A DNA stretch of 64,000 nucleotides from Amycolatopsis bartoniae (GTDB taxonomy: Bacteria; Actinomycetota; Actinomycetes; Mycobacteriales; Pseudonocardiaceae), in the NCBI RefSeq assembly GCF_014191255.1, contig NZ_JACHWH010000004.1, positions 1-64,000 on the forward strand, in the 5' to 3' direction. The notes beneath the pieces are model-generated. The model was given only the letters and a program-made list of their open reading frames with translations. It searched no databases and was not told the origin of the DNA. Shown here in pieces: positions 45,240 to 55,124 of this stretch. The position numbers were made by a program, and so were the translations under genes. Every line of letters begins with the position of its first letter. Within the stretch, counting starts at the first letter, position 1.

Positions 45240-45270
45240 CTGAATCTCCTTTCAGTGAATTCAGATTCAG
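45240..45270. promoter_or_regulatory. Operator candidate between monooxygenase and TetR genes
   Basis: CTGAATCT (45240-45247) and AGATTCAG (45263-45270) are perfect inverted repeats with a 15-base spacer. TTCAG occurs three times within it (45251, 45260, 45266). It lies directly before the monooxygenase gene and upstream of the divergent TetR gene, overlapping the monooxygenase ribosome-binding site. A TetR dimer site is plausible. Confidence 0.5.
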
Positions 45271-45306
45271 CATGCTCGCTGCTAGCGTTCCTGTCAAGGA
45301 GGTGCG

Positions 45307-45879
45307 GTGAAGCGCAAGGAGAAGGCGGCCGAGACGGAGGCCGCGCTGAAGGAGGCGGCGAAGCGGCTGTTCGCCGAGCGCGGCTACCTGAACACGAAGA
45401 TCACCGACATCACGGCGGCGGCGGGCCGGGCGGCGGGGTCGTTCTACAACCACTTCGGCAGCAAGGAAGAGCTGCTCGAAGCGCTACTGAAGGACATGTC
45501 GGCGAGCAGCGACGAGACGGCGCGCGAGGCCGAGCACAAGTCCGACTTCTCGGACCCGGACGCGGTCCGCTGGCACGTGGTGGCGTACCTGCGCTTCTAC
45601 GAGGAGAACGCGCCGACCCTGCTCGCGATGCAACAGGCGGCGCTGGTGAACGAGGAGTTCGCGGAGCGGTTCGCGCGCTTCGGCGAGGTCGAGCGCAGCG
45701 ACCTGCTGAGCCACCTGACCGGGCTGGACCTCCCGGCACCGCCGGAGGTCAGCGTCGCGATGATGTACTCACTGGTGGACAGCTTCATGCGCCTCGCCCC
45801 GGCGGGACTGTCCGAAGAGGACACGGTGGAGGCGCTGACCCGCTTCGCCTACCGCGGCCTGACCGGCAAGGACTACTAG
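45307..45879 (+). CDS. TetR-family transcriptional regulator
   Basis: A 190-residue regulator with the N-terminal helix-turn-helix (EAAKRLFAERGYLNTKITDI, AAGRAAGSFYNHFGSKEELL) and a helical ligand domain. It is divergent from the flavin monooxygenase gene and likely controls it through the inverted repeat between them. AAGGAGG lies four bases before GTG 45307. The monooxygenase product or substrate is the likely ligand. Confidence 0.88.
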   Translation: MKRKEKAAETEAALKEAAKRLFAERGYLNTKITDITAAAGRAAGSFYNHFGSKEELLEALLKDMSASSDETAREAEHKSDFSDPDAVRWHVVAYLRFYEENAPTLLAMQQAALVNEEFAERFARFGEVERSDLLSHLTGLDLPAPPEVSVAMMYSLVDSFMRLAPAGLSEEDTVEALTRFAYRGLTGKDY

Positions 45880-45887
45880 CCGCGACC

Positions 45888-46970
45888 TCAGCCCAGGCGC
45901 TCGGCGGCGGCTTCCACGCGCTCGTCGGTCGCGGTCAGCGCCACGCGGACGTGCTGCCCGCCCTTCGGGCCGTAGAACGTGCCGGGCGCGACCAGGATGC
46001 CGCGTTCGGCGAGCCAGTTCACCGTGGTCCACGCGTCCTCACCGCGCGAGGCCCACAGGTACAGCCCGGCCTCGGAGTGGTCGATGGTGAAACCGTTGTC
46101 CTGCAACGCCTTCTGCAGCACCATGCGGCGACGGGCGTAGCGCTCGCGCTGGGTGGCGAGCACCTCGTCGTCCGCCAGCGCGACCGTGATCGCCTCCTGC
46201 ACCGGCCGTGGCACGATCATGCCGGCGTGCTTGCGCACCTCCAGCAGCCGCGCGACCACCGCCGGGTCACCGGTGACGAACCCGGCCCGGTAGCTGGCGA
46301 GGCTGGCCGACTTCGACAGCGAGTGCACGGCGAGCAGGTTGGCGGTGCTGCCGCCGCTGACCGACGGGTGCAGGATCGACAGCGGCTCGGCCTCCCAGCC
46401 CAGCGCGAGGTAACACTCGTCCGACACGACCAGCACGTCCCGCTCCCGCGCCCACTCGACCACCTTGCGCAGGTGGTCGACGCCGAGCACGCGCCCGGTG
46501 GGGTTGGACGGCGAGTTGAGCCAGATCATCTTCGGGCGCTGCGGCCCGAGCGCGAACAGGCTGTCCGAGCGCAGCACGGACGCCCCGGCCAGCAGCGCGC
46601 CGACCTCGTACGTCGGATACGCCAGCTCGGGGATCACCACCGTGTCGCCGGGCCCGGCGCCGATCAGCTTCGGCAGCCACGCCACCAGTTCCTTGGACCC
46701 GATGGTGGGCAGCACGGCGTCCGGCTCCAGGCCGGTGACGCCGTGGCGGCGGCGCAGCGACTCGACGGCCGCGGCCCGCAGCTGCGGGGTGCCGTGGGTC
46801 TGCGGGTAGCCCGGGATCTCCGACACCGAGGCCAGCGCCTCGCGGATGTTCGGCGCGACCGGGTCGACCGGGGTGCCGACGGACAGGTCGACCACCCCGC
46901 CCGGATGGGCGGCGGCGGTCGCCTTGGCCCCGGCGAGGGAGTCCCAGGGGAAGTCGGGCAGCGAGCTCAT
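45888..46970 (-). CDS. dapC: N-succinyl-LL-diaminopimelate aminotransferase
   Basis: A 360-residue class-I PLP aminotransferase of the lysine pathway. It has [22 protein letters not shown] (PLP-ring Asp and Tyr) and the lysine segment [15 protein letters not shown]. The fdxC-dapC order with ATGA overlap is the same as in mycobacteria (Rv1177-Rv1178, from memory). With dapD and dapE close by, most of the succinylase branch is in this window. Confidence 0.92.
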   Translation of the reverse strand: MSSLPDFPWDSLAGAKATAAAHPGGVVDLSVGTPVDPVAPNIREALASVSEIPGYPQTHGTPQLRAAAVESLRRRHGVTGLEPDAVLPTIGSKELVAWLPKLIGAGPGDTVVIPELAYPTYEVGALLAGASVLRSDSLFALGPQRPKMIWLNSPSNPTGRVLGVDHLRKVVEWARERDVLVVSDECYLALGWEAEPLSILHPSVSGGSTANLLAVHSLSKSASLASYRAGFVTGDPAVVARLLEVRKHAGMIVPRPVQEAITVALADDEVLATQRERYARRRMVLQKALQDNGFTIDHSEAGLYLWASRGEDAWTTVNWLAERGILVAPGTFYGPKGGQHVRVALTATDERVEAAAERLG

Positions 46971-47287
46971 TCGCCCTGCGGGGGCAGGTCCTTGATCCAC
47001 TGCGGGTCGTCGCTGGTCTTGCCGACCTTGGACGCGCCGCCGGGGGACCCGAGCTTGTCGAAGAAGTCCGCGTTCGCCTTGGTGTAGTTCGCCCAGTCGT
47101 CGGGGACGTCGTCCTCGTAGTAGATGGCTTCCACCGGGCAAACCGGCTCGCAGGCACCGCAGTCCACGCACTCGTCGGGGTGGATGTAGAGCATCCGGTC
47201 GCCCTCGTAGATGCAGTCGACTGGGCACTCGTCGATGCACGCCTTGTCGAGCACGTCGACGCAGGGCTCGGCGATCACGTAGGTCAC
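46967..47287 (-). CDS. fdxC: 7Fe ferredoxin FdxC
   Basis: A 106-residue ferredoxin with one 3Fe-4S and one 4Fe-4S set. The first cluster region is [13 protein letters not shown], preceded by the Cys of EPCVDV; the second is [12 protein letters not shown]. An acidic C-terminal extension follows. It carries electrons to redox enzymes such as cytochromes P450. GTG 47287 has GCAGGAG six bases upstream. It starts the operon with dapC. Confidence 0.93.
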   Translation of the reverse strand: MTYVIAEPCVDVLDKACIDECPVDCIYEGDRMLYIHPDECVDCGACEPVCPVEAIYYEDDVPDDWANYTKANADFFDKLGSPGGASKVGKTSDDPQWIKDLPPQGE

Positions 47288-47395
47288 TGCGCACTCCTGC
47301 TGTGTGAATGAGATCCAGCTACGACGTCGGACATTACGCGTCCGCGGCGCGCCAATCCCAGGTAAGGCCACCCTTACGTAGGCACAATGTAGCGC

Positions 47396-48124
47396 ATGAA
47401 CCCCGCTGAAAACGTCGAACTCCGGTGCGCCGACGCCTGGCGCCCGGTGGTCGAGGACAAGGTGGGCGACTGGCGCCTACGTGCTGCTTCCGGATTCACC
47501 GGCCGGGCCAACAGCGCACTGGCCGTGGGCGACCCCGGGATGCCGTTCGACCAGGCGCTGGCACGGGTGTGTGAGTTCTCCCACGTCCACGGCATTCCGC
47601 CGGTGGTGCAAACGATCGTGGGAAGCGAGACCGAGCAGGCGCTCGAAGCGGCCCGGTGGGTGCCGAACACCGGGCACGCGGCGGGACATCTCGTGGCCGT
47701 GTTGCTCGGGCCATTGGGCACCGGCGCCGACGGGATTTCCTTCCTGCCCGAGCCTTCTCCCGCATGGTGGGAACTCACCGCGGGCACCACCGCCCCCTCG
47801 CCCGCGCAGCGGCACGTGCTGACCACCGGCGAGGTCGGCTACGGCGTGGCGGAGGGCACGGCGGGCGCTGTGCGGACCGCCATCGCGGGCGAGTTGCTGC
47901 ACGTCTCACGGCTCGCCGTCCGCCCGGAACACCGGCGGCGCGGGCTCGCGAAGGCGCTGATGGCCGCGTCCGGGTCGTGGGCGGCGGAGCGGGGCGCCAC
48001 CGAGTGCGTGCTCCAGGTCGCCGTGGACAACGCCCCCGCGCTGGCGCTCTACGTGGCGCTCGGTTTCCGCGAACACCACCGGTACCGGTACTGGACGCCA
48101 GCGTGCGAGGATCGCTCCTCGTGA
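47396..48124 (+). CDS. GNAT-family N-acetyltransferase
   Basis: A 242-residue protein. The C-terminal ~90 residues are a GNAT domain: [20 protein letters not shown] holds the acetyl-CoA loop, and [19 protein letters not shown] the last strands. The N-terminal half is a second, degenerate GNAT-like part. The substrate is unknown. CACAAT 7 bases before the ATG suggests leaderless expression. It overlaps fbiA by a GTGA, so it may be the first gene of the F420 operon. Confidence 0.85.
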   Translation: MNPAENVELRCADAWRPVVEDKVGDWRLRAASGFTGRANSALAVGDPGMPFDQALARVCEFSHVHGIPPVVQTIVGSETEQALEAARWVPNTGHAAGHLVAVLLGPLGTGADGISFLPEPSPAWWELTAGTTAPSPAQRHVLTTGEVGYGVAEGTAGAVRTAIAGELLHVSRLAVRPEHRRRGLAKALMAASGSWAAERGATECVLQVAVDNAPALALYVALGFREHHRYRYWTPACEDRSS

Positions 48125-49116
48125 AGGTTGTCGTACTAGTCGGCGGAGTCGGCGGCGCCCGCTTCCTGCTCGGCGTCAAGGCCGCGCTCGGCCTGCCCCC
48201 GATCGGCCCCGGGGAGTCCCCGCACGAGGTCACCGCCCTGGTCAACACGGGCGATGACGTGTGGATGCACGGGTTGCGCATCTGCCCGGACCTCGACACG
48301 TGCATGTACACCCTCGGCGGGGGTGTCGACACCGGACGGGGCTGGGGCCACGCGGGCGAGACCTGGGTGGTCAAGGAGGAGCTGGCGGCCTACGGCGCCG
48401 AGCCGAGCTGGTTCGGGCTCGGTGACAAGGACATCGCCACGCACCTGATCCGCAGCCAGATGCTGCGCGCGGGCTACCCGCTCTCGGCGATCACGGAGGC
48501 GCTGTGCGACCGGTGGCAGCCGGGCGTGCGGCTGCTGCCGATGACCGACGACCGCGTCGAGACCCACGTGGTGGTCGACGATCCCGAGGAAGCCGGGCAG
48601 CGCAAGGCACTGCACTTCCAGGAGTGGTGGGTGCGGTACCAGGCCGGGCTGCCCGCGCACTCGATCGTGCCCGTCGGCGCGGACGAGGCGAAGCCGGGGC
48701 CGGGCGTGCTCGACGCGATCGCGGAGGCCGACGCGGTGCTGTTCGCGCCGTCGAACCCGGTGGTGTCGATCGGGACCACGCTGGCCGTGCCCGGTGTGCG
48801 GGAGGCGCTGCGCAAGACGGCGGCCGGTGTCGTGGGCGTGTCGCCCATCATCGGCGGCAAGGTCGTGCGGGGCATGGCGGACGCGTGCCTGACCGCGATC
48901 GGCGTGGAGACCTCCGCGGAGGCGGTGGGCCGCCACTACGGCTCGCGCCAGACGTCCGAGGACGGGCTGCTCGACGGCTGGCTGGTGGCCGCCGGCGAGA
49001 CGGTGCACGTGCCCGGCGTCGCGGTGCACGCGGTTCCGTTGCTGATGAGCGACGTGGACGCCACCGCCGCGATGGCCCGCGCGGCGCTCGAACTGTCCGG
49101 AGTGGACCTTGACTGA
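48121..49116 (+). CDS. fbiA: 2-phospho-L-lactate / PEP transferase (F420 synthesis)
   Basis: A 331-residue CofD/FbiA enzyme that joins the phosphoenolpyruvyl (or lactyl) group to the deazaflavin FO. Family blocks are [32 protein letters not shown] and [19 protein letters not shown] 48121 overlaps the GNAT stop and its end overlaps fbiB by 8 bases. The pair shows the host can make cofactor F420. Confidence 0.94.
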   Translation: MKVVVLVGGVGGARFLLGVKAALGLPPIGPGESPHEVTALVNTGDDVWMHGLRICPDLDTCMYTLGGGVDTGRGWGHAGETWVVKEELAAYGAEPSWFGLGDKDIATHLIRSQMLRAGYPLSAITEALCDRWQPGVRLLPMTDDRVETHVVVDDPEEAGQRKALHFQEWWVRYQAGLPAHSIVPVGADEAKPGPGVLDAIAEADAVLFAPSNPVVSIGTTLAVPGVREALRKTAAGVVGVSPIIGGKVVRGMADACLTAIGVETSAEAVGRHYGSRQTSEDGLLDGWLVAAGETVHVPGVAVHAVPLLMSDVDATAAMARAALELSGVDLD

Positions 49117-50443
49117 GCATTCCACCGACCGGCTGGAAATCCTGCCCGTCGAAGGGCTCCCGGAGTTCCGGCCCGGCGACGACCTGACCGGCGCGATCGC
49201 GTCCGCCGCCCCGTGGCTGCGGTCGGGGGACGTCGTCGTGGTGACCAGCAAGGTCGTGTCGAAGATCGAGGGCATGCTGATACGCGTGCCCAGTGACCCG
49301 GAGGAGCGGGACGCGGCGCGGCGCCGGCTGGTCGAGGAGGAGGCGGTCCGGGTCATCGCCCGGTTCGGCCGCACCCTGATCACGCAGAACCGCATCGGCG
49401 TCGTGCAGGCGGCTTCCGGGGTCGACGGGTCCAACGTGGACCAGGGTGAGATCGCACTGCTGCCCACGGATCCGGACGCTTCGGCGCTCGCGCTGCGCAA
49501 CGGCCTGCGGGAGCGGCTCGGCGTCGAGGTGGCCGTGGTGGTCACCGACACGATGGGCCGGGCGTGGCGCGTGGGCCAGACCGATGCGGCGATCGGTTCG
49601 TCGGGGCTGCGCGTGCTGCACTCGTACGAGGGCGAGGTCGACGGCCAGGGCAACGAGCTGATGGTCACCGAGATCGCCGTGGCGGACGAGGTCGCGGCGG
49701 CGGCCGACCTGGTGAAGGGCAAACTGAAGGCCACTCCCGTCGCGGTCGTTCGTGGACTGTCGCTTGTGGACGACGGCTCCACGGCCCGAAACCTGGTGCG
49801 CCCGGTGGAGCAGGACATGTTCCGCCTCGGTGTCGCGGAAGCGATCGCGCAGGGCCGCCGCGAGGCCGTGCCCGCTCGGCGTTCGGTGCGGCGGTTCACG
49901 GACGAGCCGGTGGAGCCGGAGGCGTTGCGCCGGTCCATCGCCGCGGCGTTGACCGCCCCGGCGCCGCACCACACCAAGCCAGTGCGGTTCGTGTGGCTGC
50001 GTGACCGTGGGCTGCGCACGAAGCTGTTGGAGGCGATGCGCGAGTCGTGGCGGGCGGACCTGCGGGCCGACGGTTTCACCGACGAGCAGGTCGCGAAGCG
50101 GGTCGGCCGGGGCGACATCCTGTTCCAGGCGCCCGAGGTCGTGCTGCCGTTCCTCGTGCCCGAGGGCGCGCACACGTACGCGGATGAGCGTCGGAACGCC
50201 TGTGAGCGCACGATGTTCACCGTCGCCGGCGGGGCCGCGGTGCAAGGTCTGCTGGTCGCATTGGCCGCCGAGGAGCTGGGTTCGTGCTGGATCGGCTCGA
50301 CCATCTTCGCGGCGGACGTCGTGCGCGAGGTGCTGGGGCTGGGCAGGGAGTGGCAACCGCTGGGTGCGGTCGCGATAGGTCATCCCGTCGAGATTCCGGA
50401 GCGGGGCCCGTTGTCCACCGGTGAAGGCTTGGTGGAACTGTGA
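49109..50443 (+). CDS. fbiB: F420:gamma-glutamyl ligase / FMN-dependent reductase
   Basis: A 444-residue two-domain FbiB. Residues ~5-245 are the GTP-dependent ligase adding glutamates to F420 ([33 protein letters not shown]). Residues ~250-444 are a nitroreductase-fold domain ([19 protein letters not shown] in register, [15 protein letters not shown]) that reduces dehydro-F420. It starts with TTG 49109, with GGAG six bases upstream. Its stop overlaps the NUDIX gene. Confidence 0.94.
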   Translation: MTEHSTDRLEILPVEGLPEFRPGDDLTGAIASAAPWLRSGDVVVVTSKVVSKIEGMLIRVPSDPEERDAARRRLVEEEAVRVIARFGRTLITQNRIGVVQAASGVDGSNVDQGEIALLPTDPDASALALRNGLRERLGVEVAVVVTDTMGRAWRVGQTDAAIGSSGLRVLHSYEGEVDGQGNELMVTEIAVADEVAAAADLVKGKLKATPVAVVRGLSLVDDGSTARNLVRPVEQDMFRLGVAEAIAQGRREAVPARRSVRRFTDEPVEPEALRRSIAAALTAPAPHHTKPVRFVWLRDRGLRTKLLEAMRESWRADLRADGFTDEQVAKRVGRGDILFQAPEVVLPFLVPEGAHTYADERRNACERTMFTVAGGAAVQGLLVALAAEELGSCWIGSTIFAADVVREVLGLGREWQPLGAVAIGHPVEIPERGPLSTGEGLVEL

Positions 50444-50967
50444 GCCTGCACGCGGATGCGGTGTCCACACTGGACAAGTGGCGCCCAGCCCTGCCGTCAC
50501 AGGAGTCCCTGCGTCAAGCGTTCCTGGGTTTCCTGGCGGCACGCGAGGATGCGTGTAGGCGGTCGTGCGAGGCCGGCCACATCACGGCGTCGGCGGTGCT
50601 CCTCGACGCGGACGGTGCACGGGTGCTCCTGACGTTGCACCCCCGCGTCGGCCGCTGGCTCCAACTCGGCGGCCATTGCGAACCGTCGGACTCGTCCTTG
50701 GTGGACGCGGCCCTGCGGGAGGCGCGGGAGGAGTCCGGGATCGCGGACCTGCACATCGACCCGGAGCCGGTGCACCTGGACGTGCACCCGATCACGTGTT
50801 CTCTTGGAGTCCCGACGCGGCATTTCGACGTACGTTTCGCCGTGCGCGCCCCTCGCGGCGCGGAACCGGTGCGCAGCGACGAGTCGGACGACCTGCGCTG
50901 GTGGCCGGTCGACGCCCTGCCGCCGGGCTCGGAGGACTTGGCAGAGCTGGTGGCGGCAGCACGATGA
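50440..50967 (+). CDS. NUDIX hydrolase with altered Nudix box
   Basis: A 175-residue NUDIX protein. The box reads GGHCEP ... [11 protein letters not shown]: the REAREESG core is intact, but the Glu seven residues before it is Ser, and an earlier Glu (CEP) may replace it. The N-terminal ~45 residues are helical. GTGA overlap with fbiB and ATGA overlap with the GntR gene place it in the F420 operon. A house-cleaning pyrophosphatase is likely; an F420 link is only positional. Confidence 0.85.
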   Translation: MSLHADAVSTLDKWRPALPSQESLRQAFLGFLAAREDACRRSCEAGHITASAVLLDADGARVLLTLHPRVGRWLQLGGHCEPSDSSLVDAALREAREESGIADLHIDPEPVHLDVHPITCSLGVPTRHFDVRFAVRAPRGAEPVRSDESDDLRWWPVDALPPGSEDLAELVAAAR

Positions 50968-51320
50968 TCGTTCGCGTCGACCCGGAATCCGCCATGCCAC
51001 CGTACGAGCAGGTGCGCTCGTCACTGGCGGAGCAGATCAACGACGGTCGCCTGGCGGTCGGCACCAGATTGCCCACGGTCCGGCAACTGGCGGCGGACGT
51101 GGGGATCGCACCGAACACGATTGCGCGGGCGTATCGGGAACTGGAAGAAGCCGGGCTGATCGAGACGCGCGGCCGAGCGGGCAGCTTCGTGTCATCATCG
51201 GGCGACGAGTCCCGGCGGCTGGCACAGGAAGCGGCAGCGAGGTACGCGGCAACGTGCCGGTCTTTGGGGTTGGGGGATAAGGAAGCTTTGGCGATCGTGA
51301 AGGCAGCCTTGGGGGCGTAA
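50964..51320 (+). CDS. GntR-family (YtrA-like) regulator
   Basis: A 118-residue regulator. A winged helix covers residues ~5-75 (PPYEQVRSSLAEQINDGRL, LPTVRQLAADVGIAPNTIAR, ELEEAGLIETRGRAGSFV). A short helical tail serves as dimerisation domain, as in the small YtrA group. It is the last gene of the GNAT-fbiA-fbiB-NUDIX run. Targets unknown. Confidence 0.88.
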   Translation: MIVRVDPESAMPPYEQVRSSLAEQINDGRLAVGTRLPTVRQLAADVGIAPNTIARAYRELEEAGLIETRGRAGSFVSSSGDESRRLAQEAAARYAATCRSLGLGDKEALAIVKAALGA

Positions 51321-51342
51321 GCCCGCTTTGAACACACCCCGA

Positions 51343-51494
51343 GAGTTGGGTGGTCATCCCGTCGCCTGACACCGGACGATCACTTTGAGCCAGGCCCGCA
51401 ACCCTCGTGCTCGCGTGAGCTGACATGCCAAGCTTGCGGGCCTGGGTCAAAGTGATATGCACAAACCGCAGGCGACGGGATGACCACTCAACTC
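51343..51494. repeat. 152-bp near-perfect interrupted inverted repeat
   Basis: Two nested pairs of arms occur. Outer arms 51343-51368 and 51469-51494 match at 25 of 26 positions. Inner arms 51379-51401 and 51434-51456 match at 22 of 23. Unpaired stretches of 10 and 12 bases lie between outer and inner arms, and a 32-base loop lies at the centre. The RNA or single-strand DNA would form a ~70-base hairpin. It lies just after the GntR gene; it may be a miniature mobile element, a strong terminator or a structured RNA. Nothing else was recognised in 51321-51681. Confidence 0.8.
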
Positions 51495-51681
51495 GACCAC
51501 CCACCCGAGGTGAGATCCCTTGGGGCCCCATCATCCTGGAGCCTGCCCGCCGGCGAGGCATTCTTTTCATCTTTAAAGCCGCGCCTTCGCGCGCGAGCCG
51601 TGGTCACCTCGGGCACGAACTTGACCGGGCGCTGGGAGGCCTGGGCGTGTGCCGGGCGGCTTTGTGTTGCCGGGTTTCCGT

Positions 51682-52578
51682 TTACATTGCTCGATAATCT
51701 CTTACTGCGTATCTTGGCCCGAATCTTGGGCGTTGGAAGCCTGCTGCTTCCAGGTAGCGCACTGCGCGTTGTCGTTGTGGGGCATAGGGTGCCAGGACTT
51801 CCGCTAGTCCTGCGTCATCCAGTGGCTCGCCCAGCAGTGCGTAGCCTACGACTGTGGGGATGTGAAAGTCCCCGAAACTGACTGCATCGGCGTCGCCCCA
51901 GGCGCGTTGGGCTACTTCCGCCGCGGTCCACACTCCGATTCCCGGGACTTTTTGCAGCCAGGCCCTTCCTTCTGCGCCACGCAACTCCGCTGCTCGTTCC
52001 AGGCGGTGTGCTACCTGCGCCGCAAAGACGAGAGCCTTCCTGCGGGACAGGTCGACGCCCGCCTTGTGCCACTTCCAGTCCACAATAGACAAGATCGCGC
52101 GTGGCGTCGGGGGGACGCGCATGCCGGCAGGCGCCGGGCCCGGGGCTGGTTCGCCGTACCACCGGCACAGCTCACGCCACGACCTGCGCGCCTCGTAGCC
52201 TGTGACCTTCTGCTCCAGCACCGCCGGGATCAGGACGTCGAACACACGGCCCGTCGCGCCGATGCGCAGGCCCGGCATGGCTCGCCGTGCGCGGGCGACC
52301 GGGTCGTGGTGCGCGACGAAACCGCTGTCATCGTCGTCCGCGCCCAGCAACGCGGGCACGCCCGTCAGCAACCGGTCCGCGCCGGGGCCCCACGCGTCCG
52401 CCTCGATCTCGCCGTCCGCGAAACGGCGGAAAGCCAGTGTGCCCGGACCATCCTTCGTGTTACCTGTCAGCCAGGTGACGCCGGACTCCTCGGCCCGGAA
52501 GCACGGATCACCCTTGCCGCGGCGCAGTGGGGCGAGCACCGCGCCGAGGTCCACAGTGAACGGGGGCCGGTACCGCAC
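51682..52578 (-). CDS. DNA-3-methyladenine glycosylase II-like (HhH-GPD)
   Basis: A 298-residue AlkA-type repair glycosylase. The helix-hairpin-helix is LQKVPGIGVWTAAEVAQRAW and the catalytic Asp is probably in VSFGDFHIP. The N-terminal ~120 residues form the AlkA beta domain. GTG 52578 overlaps the stop of the nucleotidyltransferase gene by one base (TAGTG). It would remove alkylated bases, complementing Tag elsewhere in the window. Confidence 0.85.
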   Translation of the reverse strand: MRYRPPFTVDLGAVLAPLRRGKGDPCFRAEESGVTWLTGNTKDGPGTLAFRRFADGEIEADAWGPGADRLLTGVPALLGADDDDSGFVAHHDPVARARRAMPGLRIGATGRVFDVLIPAVLEQKVTGYEARRSWRELCRWYGEPAPGPAPAGMRVPPTPRAILSIVDWKWHKAGVDLSRRKALVFAAQVAHRLERAAELRGAEGRAWLQKVPGIGVWTAAEVAQRAWGDADAVSFGDFHIPTVVGYALLGEPLDDAGLAEVLAPYAPQRQRAVRYLEAAGFQRPRFGPRYAVRDYRAM

Positions 52579-53657
52579 TAGCAGTCGCTGGAGAAACGGA
52601 TCGAACGATCGGCCAACGTCATGTCCGGCCACACGCGCGCGCCGTGCAGCAGCTCGCACCCCGCGCCGACCACCGCACCATCGCCGAGCACCACGCCCCG
52701 CAGCACCGCGCCCTTGCCGACGCATGCGCCGACCCCGAGCACGGAGTCCTCGACAACCGCGTCTTCCGCCACGGTCACGCGGTCGAACAACACCGAACCC
52801 GTGACGCACGCGCCCGAGGCGACCTGCGACTCCGCGCCGATGGTCGAACCACCGCGCACCTGCGCACCGTCCTCGACCTTTGCCCCATCGAGCACGAGTG
52901 CGTCACCGATCGGGCCGGGCAGCGCGGACGTCGGCGCCAGGCCGCGCACGAGATCCGCGGAACCTCGCACGAAAGCTTCGGGCGTACCGACGTCCAGCCA
53001 GTACGACGCGTCGACGAACCCGTGCACGTGCGCGCCGTTCGCGAGGAGGCCCGGGAACGTCTCGCGCTCCACCGAAACCCGGCGACCCGCGGGAATGGAC
53101 TCGACCACTGAGCGGCGGAAGACGTAGCAACCCGCGTTGATCTGGTCCGTCGGCGGGTTCGGCGTCTTCTCCAGGAACGCGGTGACCCGGCCGTCGGGAT
53201 CCGTGGGCACCGAACCGAAGCGGCTCGGGTCGTCGACGCGCTGCAGGTGCAGCGTGACGTCGGCCGACACGTCCAGGTGCGCCTGCACGAGGGCGTTCAG
53301 GTCCGCGCCGGAGAGGATGTCGCCGTTGAAGATGACGGCGTGCTCGGCGCGCAGCTTGTCGTACACGTTGCGGATGGCGCCGCCGGTGTCCAGCGGTTCG
53401 TCCTCCACGACGTACTCGAGTTCGAGCCCGAGGGACTCGCCGTCGCCGAAGTACTCCTCGAAGACCTCGGCGCGGTAGGACGTGCCCAGCACGACGTGCG
53501 TGATGCCCGCGGCCCGGATCCGGGACAGCAGGTGGCTCAGGAACGGCACGCCCGCGGTGGGCAGCATGGGTTTCGGCGCGGACAGGGTGAGCGGCCGCAG
53601 CCGGGTCCCCTTGCCGCCCACGAGCACCACGGCGTCGACATTCTCCGTCGGCGTCAC
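52578..53657 (-). CDS. manB: Mannose-1-phosphate guanylyltransferase-like sugar nucleotidyltransferase
   Basis: A 359-residue nucleotidyltransferase. The N-terminal domain has LVGGKGTRLRPLTLSAPKPM, VIFNGDIL and NAGCYVFRRSVVE. The C-terminal ~100 residues form a left-handed beta-helix (VASGACVTGSVLFDRVTVAE). By position next to wbbL and rmlD it matches mycobacterial ManB (Rv3264c, from memory), giving GDP-mannose; dTDP- or UDP-glucose synthesis cannot be excluded. GTG 53657 has GGAGGAA upstream. Confidence 0.85.
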   Translation of the reverse strand: MTPTENVDAVVLVGGKGTRLRPLTLSAPKPMLPTAGVPFLSHLLSRIRAAGITHVVLGTSYRAEVFEEYFGDGESLGLELEYVVEDEPLDTGGAIRNVYDKLRAEHAVIFNGDILSGADLNALVQAHLDVSADVTLHLQRVDDPSRFGSVPTDPDGRVTAFLEKTPNPPTDQINAGCYVFRRSVVESIPAGRRVSVERETFPGLLANGAHVHGFVDASYWLDVGTPEAFVRGSADLVRGLAPTSALPGPIGDALVLDGAKVEDGAQVRGGSTIGAESQVASGACVTGSVLFDRVTVAEDAVVEDSVLGVGACVGKGAVLRGVVLGDGAVVGAGCELLHGARVWPDMTLADRSIRFSSDC

Positions 53658-53798
53658 AACTTCCTCCCGTGATCGAGCACCTGCCGGGCGACAGGCCGCA
53701 CGTTTTGCTGACGGCGACCGCCTGGAGGGCCTACCCTAGACAGCACACGGGCGGCCCCGGTCGGAGAGGGCCTCAGGTCGAGTCGGGAGGCCGAGCGG

Positions 53799-54149
53799 AT
53801 GGACCCCCGCGAACGAGCGGACGCGTTGCTGGCCCGGGCGCGGGCGCGCGGCGCTTTCGTGGTCACGCCCGATGACGCGGTGTCGCCGATGGACGCGTCG
53901 AACACCCAGCAGATCCCCCGTTCGGTGGTCGACCGGATCGACCAGGGCGAGGATCCGGACACCACGGCGGTGGTGCCGTCGTCGGTGATCGACTCGGTGC
54001 AGAGCAGTCTCCAGCCGAAGCCGGGTACGCGGGTCGACCTGCGGCCGGTGGCGCCGGACCCGCAGGAGGAAGAGGTCGGCGGGCTCATCCCCACCACCAA
54101 GCAGACCACGGGCCGTTCCGACCTTTCCCGTCGTCTCGAAGGCTTCTGA
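53799..54149 (+). CDS. Conserved hypothetical protein, polar and disordered
   Basis: A 116-residue acidic protein starting MDPRERADALLARARARGAF. After one helix it is mostly disordered, with DDTxx-type segments and PDPQEEEVGGLIPTTKQT. No membrane segment, signal peptide or known domain. GGGAGG lies 8 bases before the ATG and TACCCT (53733-53738) may be its -10. It sits between the nucleotidyltransferase and rhamnosyltransferase genes, on the opposite strand. Confidence 0.65.
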   Translation: MDPRERADALLARARARGAFVVTPDDAVSPMDASNTQQIPRSVVDRIDQGEDPDTTAVVPSSVIDSVQSSLQPKPGTRVDLRPVAPDPQEEEVGGLIPTTKQTTGRSDLSRRLEGF

Positions 54150-54158
54150 GGCGGCCGG

Positions 54159-55043
54159 TCACCGGTCGCGCGTCTCGAGTTTCAGCCGGACCGCGAGTCC
54201 GAGCTTGATCGCGGCGAGCACGGGCCGCCACGCGGGGCCGCGGTGGCGGTCGGCGAGGTAGCGGTAGGCGCTTTCGTGGTGGGCGGCCAGCATCTTCTTC
54301 GGCGCGCGGGCAGTCGCCTTGCCACCGATGTGGGTGACCGCGGCGGAGGGTACGTAGACGTTCTGCCAGCCGGCGCGGCCGATGCGGTCGCCGAGGTCGA
54401 CGTCCTCGAAGTACATGAAGTAGCGCGAGTCGAACCCGTTGACGGAGTCGAAGGCTTCGCGGCGGAAGAGCTGGCAGGAACCGGACAACCAGCCCGAAGT
54501 GCGTTCCTCGGGGGCGCGTTCCTGGCGGTAGGCGCGGGTCCACGGGTTCGCGGGCCAGACCTTGCCGAAGACGGCGTGCCCGACCCCCCGGCCGAGTGAC
54601 GGCAGGAGGCGGGCCGAGGGGTAGACGGTGCCGTCGGGCTCGCGGATGAGCGGCCCGAACGCGCCACCGCGCGGCCACCGGTGGGTGGCTTCGAGGAGCA
54701 CGTCGAGCGAGCCGGGTTCCCATTCGAGGTCCGGGTTGGCGACGACGACCCAGCCGTAGGACTCGTCGAGCTCGGCGACGCCGCGGTTGGCGCCGCCGCC
54801 GTAGCCGAGGTTCTCGCCGATGCGCAGGAGCTGCACCCCGTCCCGCTCGGCGGCGCTGTCGAGGGCGGCATTGTGGACGGCGGCGTCGGAGGCGGGGTCG
54901 GCACTGTTGTCGGCGAGCACCACGCGGACGTCGCGGGTGGTGGCCTTCTCGAGCGTGTCGAGGAAGCGGGCGAGGTCGTCCCCGGGGAAGTAGGTCACCA
55001 CGACCACGGCGACGCCGTCCCCATAACGTGTCGGCTCGGTCAC
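54159..55043 (-). CDS. wbbL: Rhamnosyltransferase WbbL-like (GT2)
   Basis: A 294-residue GT-A glycosyltransferase. It has VAVVVVTYFPGDDLARFLD, ADNSADPAS, the metal-binding ANPDLEWEPGS and YFEDVDLGDRIGRAGW. In mycobacteria WbbL adds rhamnose to the GlcNAc-PP-polyprenol linker joining arabinogalactan to peptidoglycan, and it lies beside manB and rmlD as here. GTG 55043 is favoured over ATG 55052 because CACAAT lies 7 bases before it. Confidence 0.87.
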   Translation of the reverse strand: MTEPTRYGDGVAVVVVTYFPGDDLARFLDTLEKATTRDVRVVLADNSADPASDAAVHNAALDSAAERDGVQLLRIGENLGYGGGANRGVAELDESYGWVVVANPDLEWEPGSLDVLLEATHRWPRGGAFGPLIREPDGTVYPSARLLPSLGRGVGHAVFGKVWPANPWTRAYRQERAPEERTSGWLSGSCQLFRREAFDSVNGFDSRYFMYFEDVDLGDRIGRAGWQNVYVPSAAVTHIGGKATARAPKKMLAAHHESAYRYLADRHRGPAWRPVLAAIKLGLAVRLKLETRDR

Positions 55044-55124
55044 CCGGGTCATTGTGCCGGGTTCACTCAGTGCAACGGCGCGGTGGGGCGTTTTGTGGGT
55101 GGTGGGGGTAGGGACCGCGTTGCG

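Noticed and set aside
51480-51881. Open frame running out of the palindrome
   Set aside because: It starts inside the inverted repeat, has mixed composition, and overlaps the glycosylase gene antisense; no domain seen.
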